From a virus, in the IMG/VR virus record IMGVR_UViG_3300020215_000662, positions 1-23,690 of that record: 23,690 nt of DNA. One strand, given 5' to 3'. Shown here piece by piece: positions 13,412 to 20,235 of this stretch (position 1 is its first letter; each line of letters opens with the position of its first letter). The notes beneath the pieces are model-generated. The model was not told the DNA's origin. It saw nothing but the letters and a program-made list of their open reading frames with translations, and ran no database searches. Both the position numbers and the translations under genes were made by a program.

Positions 13412-13618
13412 CTACGTCGACTTTCGACGTTTAAAGGCCCAATACTCTAACTGAACGCCCTGAAAGGTACTATCAGCATCAAAGTGTATAATTGCCTTGC
13501 CGTTTTTCAGGTCAAACGCCCCGGACCCGATGAGGGCAACAATGATCTCTTGGTACTTCAAGATTTGATCTTGGTCGCGTACCGGGTCTTTATCGGGGAG
13601 TTTAACTTGAATAATCAT
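13412..13618 (-). CDS. Small hypothetical protein after terminase
   Basis: A 68-residue protein starting MIIQVKLPDKDPVRDQDQIL and ending YWAFKRRKST. The pattern suggests a small alpha/beta fold: an N-terminal strand, a helix around residues 17-30, then strands KAIIHFDADSTFQGVQLEYW. It has no membrane part. It follows the zinc-finger gene with the TAG-GT-ATG junction and is tightly placed before the acetyltransferase. No family was recognised and no function can be assigned; it may be a minor packaging or regulatory protein. Confidence 0.55.
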   Translation of the reverse strand: MIIQVKLPDKDPVRDQDQILKYQEIIVALIGSGAFDLKNGKAIIHFDADSTFQGVQLEYWAFKRRKST

Positions 13619-13620
13619 AC

Positions 13621-13815
13621 CTATTTACGATATTTCCTCTTTTTCGTTAAATGCCATGCGTTACACTGCGGACACGGATAGATTCTGAGCCGTTCGCGTC
13701 CTAATCGTTCCAGTGAGTTACGTTTAGTCTGAGCAGTCTTTTTATCAAACGATACCTTCCCACATTTCCCCCGTGGATTTCGATCACCGTTTGAGAGTAA
13801 GCGCCACGGTTTCAT
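13621..13815 (-). CDS. Small basic zinc-finger protein
   Basis: A 64-residue, strongly basic protein (MKPWRLLSNGDRNPRGKCGK) ending with YPCPQCNAWHLTKKRKYRK. The CPxC and the following W-H, with the earlier C18, suggest a compact zinc site. The CPxCxxWHLTK pattern is frequent in small phage proteins near packaging genes and probably binds nucleic acid. The start overlaps the stop of the large terminase (ATGA, four bases), arguing for coupled translation. No catalytic centre is visible; an HNH nuclease is not supported because no H-N-H triad can be placed. Confidence 0.65.
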   Translation of the reverse strand: MKPWRLLSNGDRNPRGKCGKVSFDKKTAQTKRNSLERLGRERLRIYPCPQCNAWHLTKKRKYRK

Positions 13816-15017
13816 ACGCCAATGTCGGGATAGTATGCCCCAATCGGTTTAGACTGCTCGGGAATCTTGAACGCGGGCTTCTTGATAATGGAGGTCATGG
13901 CATACCGCCCAGCATCGAGTGCATGGTCATTCCCTTTCTCAGGTTGATTGGGAATCAGATAGTTTCCATCCTTGTCTGTTTTCCAAAGATAACTTCGATA
14001 TTCCTTGAGAAGATTGACCGACCGCTTGGTAACAGAGATACGCTGTGCTTGCACGACAGCAATACCATTGCGGACTGAGTCGGGACCCTTTTCAGCAGGC
14101 ATAATATTTACCCCGTGGAGCTTAATTTCATCGATGGATTTGGGCTCGGCGGAATCGGCAATGACGAGTGTTTCCGGGTATGGGAGATTGCGAATGAAAT
14201 CTGCAATGGGTTTGTTGAGCATGGAGCGTTGGTAGAGTTGCTCATCCCAGATGTACCCGCCGTTGTAGTAGTAGATATCAAGGAGTGCCGACGGATGGTT
14301 TGTGTACCCGAAGTCGAGTCCCCGGCGCTCAAGGCGTGCATGGTGCGGTATCTCGTCAATAACTTCCCAATCTTTGTAGATCAACCCCTCGACTTGTCCC
14401 AATTGTCCGAGTCCATATACTTGCCACCACATTTTGTTATTGCGGTGACTCTCAATTTCGTGCCGGATCACCGCATCCAGTGCTTCATTGTCCAAGTAGG
14501 TCAGGGTAATGAAGTCAATGTCATCGCGGTTCGGCCGCATCTCCGTATAGAACCAAAACTCAAACGTCGGGTTCCAGTCGAGCCAGACAATCTTGCGCGT
14601 ACGGGTGATCAGCTGATCGACAATTTTGTACTCAAGGTTGTTTGCTTCGTTTACAAAGAGCACGTCACGGCGGGGCCCGTGTGCCTTTCCGTAGCTATCA
14701 ACACTGAAAAACTCGATCTTCGTTCCGGTCTCAAAGGTATAGGTGTGCTTAGTTTTATTCCAGCGTGACTCGTTCCAGTACCCTTGAGCCTTCATGATGT
14801 TTTCGAAATCGAACATCGCCCCCTTTTCGAGGTGCGGGTACGATTCGGAAACAACGCTGATGAGCTCTCCATAGGTGCTCTGTGCATAGTCAATGCACCA
14901 GACCAGAATAGAGATGGTCTTTGAGGCAGAAGTACCTCCAGCAACAGCCCTAATTCGTTTCTTCAGGCTGAATATCTTCTTCGTTGCTGTCGTGTTCTTG
15001 AACACTATTTCCGCCAT
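13812..15017 (-). CDS. terL: Large terminase subunit
   Basis: A 401-residue packaging motor protein. The N-terminal ATPase has a Walker-A-like P-loop GGTSASKT at 27-34, a Walker B segment VLFVNEAN at about 119-126 with E124 as likely catalytic glutamate, and a motor strand LDWNPTFEFWF near 146. The C-terminal nuclease begins with GLDFGY (D235). It has IADSAEPK (D288), the PAEKGPDSVRNGI loop and HALDAGRYA (D368), acidic residues that bind metal for DNA cleavage. This is a Terminase_3/Terminase_6-like layout, slightly short. It translocates DNA into the prohead with the small terminase and portal. The ATG at 15017 lies within the end of the small terminase gene (68-base overlap), unusual but supported because the P-loop follows close to this start. 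Confidence 0.92.
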   Translation of the reverse strand: MAEIVFKNTTATKKIFSLKKRIRAVAGGTSASKTISILVWCIDYAQSTYGELISVVSESYPHLEKGAMFDFENIMKAQGYWNESRWNKTKHTYTFETGTKIEFFSVDSYGKAHGPRRDVLFVNEANNLEYKIVDQLITRTRKIVWLDWNPTFEFWFYTEMRPNRDDIDFITLTYLDNEALDAVIRHEIESHRNNKMWWQVYGLGQLGQVEGLIYKDWEVIDEIPHHARLERRGLDFGYTNHPSALLDIYYYNGGYIWDEQLYQRSMLNKPIADFIRNLPYPETLVIADSAEPKSIDEIKLHGVNIMPAEKGPDSVRNGIAVVQAQRISVTKRSVNLLKEYRSYLWKTDKDGNYLIPNQPEKGNDHALDAGRYAMTSIIKKPAFKIPEQSKPIGAYYPDIGV

Positions 15018-15348
15018 AGATCGGTTTAGGTAAGACTACATTGGTCGTATTCTCATCCTTCCAACCGTAATTCTTCAAGGCAAAGATCGCACCTGTTGCC
15101 TTGATGTGCGGGCTGTAGAGTATTTTTTCTGCGTAGTTTTCACAGCGTAGCTTGGCTTGAGCAACAATATCTGCATATGCTTCCCGTGCACCGTAGTTGA
15201 TGAGCGTTTGTCGGTTCGTGTCTAACGCCAAAGCGAGCCCCGTGATCGTGTAGGGTTCTTTCTTCTTGTCACACTGGTTGAAGTACTCGGTGATCTTTTT
15301 CTTGAGCGCTTCAGCTGTTTTAAATTTGAGCGGGCGTCCTGCTTCCAT
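14950..15348 (-). CDS. terS: Small terminase subunit (gp3-like packaging protein)
   Basis: A 132-residue protein with the pattern GRPLKFKTAEALKKKI, then YTITGLALALDTNRQTLINY, a helix-turn-helix that recognises DNA. It continues with LRCENYAEKILYSPH and TGAIFALKNYGWKD, characteristic of terminase small subunits of the gp3-type DNA-packaging family. The C-terminal 35 residues are acidic and likely flexible, contacting the large terminase. The first part of terL overlaps the final 68 bases in another frame. The start ATG at 15348 follows the coiled-coil gene stop with a four-base gap. Very confident from consecutive motifs and its neighbour. Confidence 0.9.
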   Translation of the reverse strand: MEAGRPLKFKTAEALKKKITEYFNQCDKKKEPYTITGLALALDTNRQTLINYGAREAYADIVAQAKLRCENYAEKILYSPHIKATGAIFALKNYGWKDENTTNVVLPKPIYGGNSVQEHDSNEEDIQPEETN

Positions 15349-15352
15349 AGGC

Positions 15353-15823
15353 CTAGACTTTCTTAACCCAGTCTCTGAGCATGCCGACGAGTTCTTGCAG
15401 TGATTCGATCTGCTGCACTATGCCGTCATAGCCGTCAGGGTGCTCGTTGGTTGGCCGTGAGCCTTCTACCTCGACGTCGAGCCGTTTCATTTGTTCTTCA
15501 AACCGATCTCGGTCAACTTCAGCGCGTGCTTTTTGGTCAACGAGTGTCTGCTTTTCTGCTTCGTCACGGTCTGCAGGCCAGTTTTCAATCTGGGCTTCGA
15601 GCGTTGCGATGCGGGATTTCAAGAAGTCGTACTCTTGCCGCACATCTTCTCTGATTTCACGGGTCTTAAAGGCTTTGAATTCGAGGTCCCAGATCATTTT
15701 CTGCGTACCCTCAAGTTTCTGTCGAAAGTGCTCTTTCTTCGTTACTTTTTTGTGCGTGAGCACGAGGCGCGTGACCTCAGACGCAGCGATAACGAGGAGG
15801 AGCAATACAGTGAGTATCTCCAT
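15353..15823 (-). CDS. Membrane-anchored coiled-coil protein
   Basis: A 156-residue protein. Residues 1-22 (MEILTVLLLLVIAASEVTRL) form an N-terminal membrane anchor. Residues about 25-125 are a long charged coiled coil (RQKLEGTQKMIWDLEFKAFK, EKQTLVDQKARAEVDRDRF), and another short helix ends in MLRDWVKKV. Such layout occurs in inner-membrane spanin-like, holin-associated and other phage accessory proteins, but no cleavable signal or lipobox is evident and no partner gene is seen, so spanin is not claimed. It lies between the sugar cluster and the terminases; a possible promoter at 15938-15965 would serve it. Confidence 0.6.
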   Translation of the reverse strand: MEILTVLLLLVIAASEVTRLVLTHKKVTKKEHFRQKLEGTQKMIWDLEFKAFKTREIREDVRQEYDFLKSRIATLEAQIENWPADRDEAEKQTLVDQKARAEVDRDRFEEQMKRLDVEVEGSRPTNEHPDGYDGIVQQIESLQELVGMLRDWVKKV

Positions 15824-15843
15824 ATAAATAAAATAACTAGTAA

Positions 15844-16494
15844 TTACTTGCGCTTAGGCGCTTTAGCGACAACAACATAGCCGATTTTTTCTTGATACCC
15901 ACCACCGGGCCATGCGTCAGGAGGAATTTTGTACATTATTATATCATAAAATCCGTGTTTTTCAAGCAGTGACTTATAATCGTGTGCATAGTACCCCGAC
16001 CTGTACTTCACCATCATGCGCTTAAACCAATTGGGCTCATGAAATTCGCACAGCACCACGTAGTGCCTCGCGATACGCTTGATTTCATGCATGACTTTTT
16101 CCATGCGGTGAGGACTGATGTAGATGAGACACATATCCGTGAGCACCACATCCACTGAATTGTCAGACATCATGACATCATCCACAGGACAAACTTTGAA
16201 GTAGCCACCTTTAAAGGTTTGCTGGGCAAGTTCAATGGCCTCCGGGTTCACATCACAGCCCCCGACTTGCTTCCCGGTGAAGTGCTTGATGATGTTGACG
16301 AGGTTCGGCCCCGGCCCCGAGCCCAGTTCCACGAGCGACATCCACGGAAAGGTCTTGAGTATCGCCGAAATCATAAAGCGGTGTGGGTGGTTCCACGTAT
16401 CGAGGTACGACGTTTTCCAGTCGATCTTACGGTCACGCCAGTACTGCGCGTGCTCGTCGGTTGTTCTGAACAGTCTAATTCCTAAGAAACTCAT
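15844..16494 (-). CDS. SAM-dependent class I methyltransferase
   Basis: A 216-residue protein if started at ATG 16494 (MSFLGIRLFRTTDEHAQYW); a GTG at 16518 would add eight residues and enlarge overlap with the upstream gene. VELGSGPGPN (about 55-64) is SAM-binding motif I, CDVNPEAIELA motif II region and VDVVLTDMCLIYI the post-II strand. EFHEPNWF and the YRSGYYAHDYKSLLEKHGF segment follow, then a final strand pair ending in VGYVVVAKAPK. These fit small class I methyltransferases of the type that modify sugars or lipids. The position at the end of the glycan cluster suggests O- or N-methylation of the glycan, but substrate is not identifiable. Confidence 0.8.
   Translation of the reverse strand: MSFLGIRLFRTTDEHAQYWRDRKIDWKTSYLDTWNHPHRFMISAILKTFPWMSLVELGSGPGPNLVNIIKHFTGKQVGGCDVNPEAIELAQQTFKGGYFKVCPVDDVMMSDNSVDVVLTDMCLIYISPHRMEKVMHEIKRIARHYVVLCEFHEPNWFKRMMVKYRSGYYAHDYKSLLEKHGFYDIIMYKIPPDAWPGGGYQEKIGYVVVAKAPKRK
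15938..15965 (-). promoter_or_regulatory. Possible promoter for the packaging module
   Basis: Inside the 3' part of the methyltransferase gene the minus strand reads TTGAAA (15960-15965), 16 bases, then TATAAT (15938-15943). It would transcribe the coiled-coil gene and terminase genes with a leader of about 108 bases. It lies in coding sequence, so chance similarity cannot be excluded. Confidence 0.4.
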
Positions 16495-17404
16495 AGATTT
16501 TGTGATAAAAACGTTCACCCACCCAGTAGCGGAGCTTACGCTGCCACCCGTGGGGAAGTTTCCGCATGATAATTCTCCGGAGGCTCATTCTGATTTTGAG
16601 AGGCTCAACATGTCCTAGACCAAAAGTCGCTAATACAATTTCTTTTTCTCTGTAAGACACCTCTTTACCCGCAAATGGATGGTTGAAGATGGTGCTGATA
16701 TTCTCTCCATGAGTACCAACAAGGAAACTGCGCTGATCAACGTACAGTGCGGGCAAAAAATCCTTAACATACTCATGACTCTTATACGGTCCGGTGTACT
16801 GAACGTGTTTGAGCGGGTCCGTAAAAATGTCCCGGGGAAAGCGAATAGTATAAAACGGCGGTGTTGTGGTGGGATTCCACTCACAAATTTTTTGTTTTAT
16901 ATAATCCATGACATACCCTCTCGAGTAACCATAGACGTGAATCTCCCTGTTTTTTGCAAAGAATTTCTGAATATCATCGACGACAAGAGCGTCATAGCAA
17001 TCATCTGACGGCTGTATTGTCATGAGCACGGTGTCTGCTTCGCCGATTACATTCAGGAGTTCACCCATGGAGCCGTGGATGGAGTCAACGAGTCGTTTAT
17101 GGGCAATTGCATCTGGGTACTTATCATCCCAAAAACAAATACCTGCGTAGGTAAAGACATTCCTGAGTCCTAGCTCATCGAGATACTTTTTGAGCTCTAT
17201 GACCTGCGGATTGCTGCGTTCCTCATAGCGCCATGCACACCAGAGGATGAAGTTCTTGTTGGTCTGGGCTTGAAGCGAGGGAACGACAAACTGCTTGAAG
17301 ATTTTAATGCGATTCCGCAACCACCGATTGCCCCGAAAGCCTCCGTAAAGGCCAAGCCCGGTCCACGGGACGTGCAGCAAGTGAACTACTTTTTGAGATT
17401 CCAT
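16475..17404 (-). CDS. Putative rhamnosyltransferase-like glycosyltransferase
   Basis: A 309-residue protein with the pattern RNRIKIFKQFVVPSLQAQTN at residues 30-49, followed by NFILWCAWRYEE. This resembles the N-terminal nucleotide-sugar region of the putative rhamnosyltransferase family (PF11316-like). A DxD-like SDDCYD lies at about 133-138 with a second DD at 143-144, suitable for metal and sugar-nucleotide binding. The C-terminal quarter is basic (RMSLRRIIMRKLPHGWQRKL) and may touch the membrane surface. It probably transfers a sugar to a surface glycan. It overlaps the methyltransferase start by 20 bases and starts 19 bases inside the upstream glycosyltransferase. Donor and acceptor are unknown. 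Confidence 0.7.
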   Translation of the reverse strand: MESQKVVHLLHVPWTGLGLYGGFRGNRWLRNRIKIFKQFVVPSLQAQTNKNFILWCAWRYEERSNPQVIELKKYLDELGLRNVFTYAGICFWDDKYPDAIAHKRLVDSIHGSMGELLNVIGEADTVLMTIQPSDDCYDALVVDDIQKFFAKNREIHVYGYSRGYVMDYIKQKICEWNPTTTPPFYTIRFPRDIFTDPLKHVQYTGPYKSHEYVKDFLPALYVDQRSFLVGTHGENISTIFNHPFAGKEVSYREKEIVLATFGLGHVEPLKIRMSLRRIIMRKLPHGWQRKLRYWVGERFYHKIYEFLRN

Positions 17405-18237
17405 GGATAGTTATTTAATACTCCTTTGTAATAGCGATAACCGAGGATGTTCGGCTCTGTCTTGTTTTTTAATTTGTTGATCTCGGAAACCTCGAGCATG
17501 TGTGGGTACTCGATGAGCGACACGGGCCACTGTCCCATGAGTACACTTTTCGCCAGAATTTCCGAGAAGCCGTCAAACTCGGTAAGCCTCAATGCTCCCT
17601 GCATGTCCCTGATCTCCCGGTTCATCTCCTCTTTGGAAACACGGCCATGAATAAAAATGTTTGCAGGCTTAAATACCGTATCGGGAAAAGGAGGTTCGGT
17701 ATTTCCGTAGAGGTGAAACTCAATATTCGGATTTTCTTGAGCAAGCTGGGGAATCTTATCCCATCCATAGAGCTTGAAGTTATTCCCGCTGACGCTCGTA
17801 TACACCTTTGGTTTTTCGCTCGGCTGGTAGGATATTTCAAAATCATCACTGTTTCCCATGAATGAGGGGCAAATTTGTGATTCAATACCCCATCCATTTA
17901 GTGCTATCCTTTCCACATCGTTTTCAACCCAACTTTCGCAGTTTTCAATTATCCAATCAGAAAATGCTTGTGGATCTACTCGAATCTCACCCTTCTCATC
18001 GAGCCAGTACCCATTTCTAAAATGCGTAATATCCGATCCCGCCCAGAGAATCCACTTCTTGCCCCGGTGCCGCCAGAGTGCATAGAAGTCCGGAAATCCG
18101 TAGAGCCCAAAGAACACGCACGGTTTGTCTAAGTCTGTTTCAGGATTGTAGGGTGTGGTTCCCCAAACTGCGTCTGAGGTCCCTTCGAGCAATCCGAGTG
18201 AGGGAGCCCAGCGGCATTTTATTTCTGTTTCTTGCAT
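17386..18237 (-). CDS. GT-B type glycosyltransferase
   Basis: A 283-residue protein. The first half has an alpha/beta arrangement (VFFGLYGFPDFYALWRHRGK, KKWILWAGSDITHFRNG). The second half has the GT4-like layout: a strand-helix nucleotide fold (KPKVYTSVSGNNFKLYGWDKI), NIEFHLYGN, NIFIHGRVSKEEMNREIRDM and RLTEFDGFSEILAKSVLMGQ with the E-x7-E-like acidic pair (EFDGFSEIL). This marks retaining GT-B enzymes. It is shorter than typical 350-400-residue GT4 proteins, so an N-terminal part may be reduced. It overlaps both neighbours by 19 bases, showing tight coupling with the glutaminase and the second glycosyltransferase. It likely extends an oligosaccharide. Confidence 0.72.
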   Translation of the reverse strand: MQETEIKCRWAPSLGLLEGTSDAVWGTTPYNPETDLDKPCVFFGLYGFPDFYALWRHRGKKWILWAGSDITHFRNGYWLDEKGEIRVDPQAFSDWIIENCESWVENDVERIALNGWGIESQICPSFMGNSDDFEISYQPSEKPKVYTSVSGNNFKLYGWDKIPQLAQENPNIEFHLYGNTEPPFPDTVFKPANIFIHGRVSKEEMNREIRDMQGALRLTEFDGFSEILAKSVLMGQWPVSLIEYPHMLEVSEINKLKNKTEPNILGYRYYKGVLNNYPWNLKK

Positions 18238-18776
18238 ACTTCGATAAATTCAGCGAGTAATGGATGGGGCTTGTCTTTGGATGATTGGTACTCAGGGTGG
18301 TACTGAACTCCCACATAGAAGGGATGTCCCTTGAGCCGCATCTCTTCGACAATCGGACCTTCGAACATGAGGTTGAAGTTACTGCTCATGAGGCTGGTAA
18401 CGAATCCGCTCAAGAGTGCAAAGTTGTGCCAGTGGCTTTCCATCTGTCCATTGACGGGGCGCATACCGACGCGGGTTTCAGGTAACCGTTCAATAATTCT
18501 CAACCCCTCATCGCCAAACTCTTCAGAGGTTGCGTCGAGGTTGAGCTCATCGCGGGCGTACTCAATTGCCATCAACTGCATGCCGAGACAGATACCCAAG
18601 GTAGGTACTCTCCCCTCGCGTGCATTTTTGAGCGCCTCCAATTTCTGGGCAACGAGTTCTGGCTTGTGTGACCCTGCAATGATCAGCCCCGGGTAGTCAC
18701 GCCAGAGCGGGTCAATCTCGGTGAGTGCCTTTTCGAGCGTAGCAGTAAAATCTTGTGGACCAACTAAGAATTCCAT
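18219..18776 (-). CDS. Free-standing CTP-synthase-like glutaminase
   Basis: A 185-residue class I glutamine amidotransferase. The nucleophile elbow GICLGMQLMAIEYAR (C63) and the C-terminal GVQYHPEYQSSKDKPHPLL (H160, E162) complete the C-H-E triad. They are closer to the glutaminase domain of CTP synthase (PyrG) than to HisH. The synthetase domain of PyrG is absent and the N-terminal 30 residues are unlike it. Where PyrG has GGFG for the oxyanion region, this protein has AGSHK (34-38). The gene overlaps the end of the N-acetyl-sugar amidotransferase by 13 bases, so it is inferred to supply ammonia to that enzyme. No HisF-like gene is present in the window. Function is inferred; the fold and residues are clear. 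Confidence 0.82.
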   Translation of the reverse strand: MEFLVGPQDFTATLEKALTEIDPLWRDYPGLIIAGSHKPELVAQKLEALKNAREGRVPTLGICLGMQLMAIEYARDELNLDATSEEFGDEGLRIIERLPETRVGMRPVNGQMESHWHNFALLSGFVTSLMSSNFNLMFEGPIVEEMRLKGHPFYVGVQYHPEYQSSKDKPHPLLAEFIEVCKKQK

Positions 18777-19816
18777 ACGCGGCGGAGTAAGCGGATTAGC
18801 GAGCTAATAAAGTTGAAGAGCTTTTCATCTTTAGGAAAATCATCATGTGAACGCTTGGGATACTCCATGATCTTCTTTTCAAGCCCAATTTGCGGGTACA
18901 CCGGATTCTTGCCCAATTCGTGCAGTGCCTGCTCTCGGGTCATCTGTCCTGAGTTGATGAGCGATGAGAGGTGTGCTTTCCGCTTATCAATCCCGAACTT
19001 CTCAAAGAGGTAGAAGTTCTGAAACCACCACGTGAAGATGTTCTCGCAGTGCTTTTCACCGTACGGTTGGTAGCCATATCTTATTTCGAGAGATCTGATT
19101 GCTTGTTCGCGGTTGTAATCGTAATAATCGAGCAAATATAGCGTCTTAATCCCACGCCCCCATTTGTAGAGATTGAAGTCGAGGAGTGAGCAGACGGGCA
19201 ACCCCGCAAGTTCTTCACCGTGTGCCCAGCGGTAGATTGCTCTGATGTGCTTTAAGTCTCTCGCGTTATAGCCCCACGACGGCGGCATGATACTTTCTGT
19301 TGCCACGTTGCCGCCTGAGAGAATCCACTTGATGTTGTACTTTGCGGCCAGTTCATAGCTGACGGCCATGAGAATGTGATCAGTGGGAATCTCGATGTTG
19401 GGAACCCCCGCTTTAATGAATGCTGCTTGGAGTTCTCTAAAGCGCTTCAGATCAATTGTATAGCGATAGAAGGGTACCTTGAGTCCTTCAACCAAGCGCA
19501 TAATGTTTTCGTCTGCTTTGGGATCATTCCAGCCGTTGTCGACAGAGAAGCAGAGCGGGCGCAATCCGAGCTCGAGTGCGTAGTGCAGCACGAGGGATGA
19601 GTCTACCCCACCCGATAATCCAATGAGACAGTCGTACTGCTTTCCCCTGCCTGCACGTATGATCTCGGCAATTCGAGCATTGCGGTTCTCCTTCTCATCC
19701 TCAATCTCATCCAATGCATCTTGTGCTTGGCGGCAAAAGTTGCAGATGCCCTGCTCGTCAAAGACGATTTCAGCAGCTGACTTATCCATGACACAATTTA
19801 CGCACTGGGTTTGCAT
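18764..19816 (-). CDS. N-acetyl sugar amidotransferase (WbpG/PseA family)
   Basis: A 350-residue enzyme with an N-terminal zinc-binding pair C5-x2-C8 and C25-x2-C28 and the PP-loop ATP-pyrophosphatase motif SGGVDSS (68-74). Later it has SVDNGWNDPKAD, LSGGNVATESIM and PSWGYNARDLKHIRA. These match the N-acetyl-sugar amidotransferase family that converts an acetamido group of an activated sugar to acetamidino using ATP and ammonia, as in WbpG and PseA. The C-terminal 100 residues are helical with many aromatic residues. A one-base junction (TAG T ATG) separates it from the upstream SPFH-tail gene. The overlap with the glutaminase suggests co-production. Confident in family; the precise sugar is not known. 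Confidence 0.88.
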   Translation of the reverse strand: MQTQCVNCVMDKSAAEIVFDEQGICNFCRQAQDALDEIEDEKENRNARIAEIIRAGRGKQYDCLIGLSGGVDSSLVLHYALELGLRPLCFSVDNGWNDPKADENIMRLVEGLKVPFYRYTIDLKRFRELQAAFIKAGVPNIEIPTDHILMAVSYELAAKYNIKWILSGGNVATESIMPPSWGYNARDLKHIRAIYRWAHGEELAGLPVCSLLDFNLYKWGRGIKTLYLLDYYDYNREQAIRSLEIRYGYQPYGEKHCENIFTWWFQNFYLFEKFGIDKRKAHLSSLINSGQMTREQALHELGKNPVYPQIGLEKKIMEYPKRSHDDFPKDEKLFNFISSLIRLLRRVWNS

Positions 19817-19817
19817 A

Positions 19818-20234
19818 CTATCGCTTGCCTGACTCTAAGATGGGTAATCCTGCTTCGGTCGGAACATAGATCACCTGACTATTCCCCGAGAGCTTATCGA
19901 TCCACAGATAACGCAAATATGATTCATTTCCTTGGAGACTATTTGCAATAATCTTATTTGCTTCTGCTACACCTTTAGCACGAACAATTTCAGCCTCTGC
20001 TTCGGCCTGAGCTTGTTTTATTCTTGCTTCTGCATTGAGTGTTGCAGCATCATTCTGAGCGCGGGCTTGCTCAATGAGAATCTTCTTTTCCCACTCCTGC
20101 TGTCGCAAGTTTGCCTGACCCGCTAAATCTTGTTTATAAATGCGATACTTCGGGATGCCCCACATTCCGAGCGTGATAATGGAGCCGACAACAACAAGAA
20201 TCAGTGTGGATACAATAAAAACATCTGAGCGCAT
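19818..20234 (-). CDS. Membrane protein with SPFH/prohibitin-like C-terminal tail
   Basis: A 138-residue protein (MRSDVFIVSTLILVVVGSII start at 20234; a longer TTG start is rejected because it would overlap the epimerase by 89 bases). Residues 5-25 form a transmembrane segment. Residues about 47-98 are coiled coil rich in Ala, Glu, Gln and Lys (QAQAEAEAEIVRAKGVAEA). The end NESYLRYLWIDKLSGNSQ and VIYVPTEAGLPILESGKR is like the conserved tail of prohibitin/flotillin-type SPFH proteins, but the SPFH domain itself is missing. It may act as a scaffold in the membrane. It occurs in the middle of a sugar operon with one base to the upstream stop. No enzymatic function is expected. Confidence 0.7.
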   Translation of the reverse strand: MRSDVFIVSTLILVVVGSIITLGMWGIPKYRIYKQDLAGQANLRQQEWEKKILIEQARAQNDAATLNAEARIKQAQAEAEAEIVRAKGVAEANKIIANSLQGNESYLRYLWIDKLSGNSQVIYVPTEAGLPILESGKR

Positions 20235-20235
20235 A

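Noticed and set aside
13621-13815. HNH endonuclease near the terminase
   Set aside because: There is a zinc-like CPxC...WH motif but no H-N-H catalytic pattern in the 64 residues.
14115-14768. A 217-residue plus-strand open frame opposite the large terminase
   Set aside because: The terminase motifs on the minus strand explain the sequence; the antisense frame has no motif or ribosome site.
15353-15823. Spanin or Rz-like lysis protein
   Set aside because: The anchor and coiled coil fit, but there is no embedded outer-membrane partner with a lipobox and no nearby endolysin or holin.
18219-18776. Initial identification as HisH (imidazole glycerol phosphate synthase glutaminase)
   Set aside because: The GICLGMQLMAIEYAR and YHPEYQSSKDKPHPLL segments fit the CTP-synthase glutaminase better than HisH, and no HisF gene is seen.
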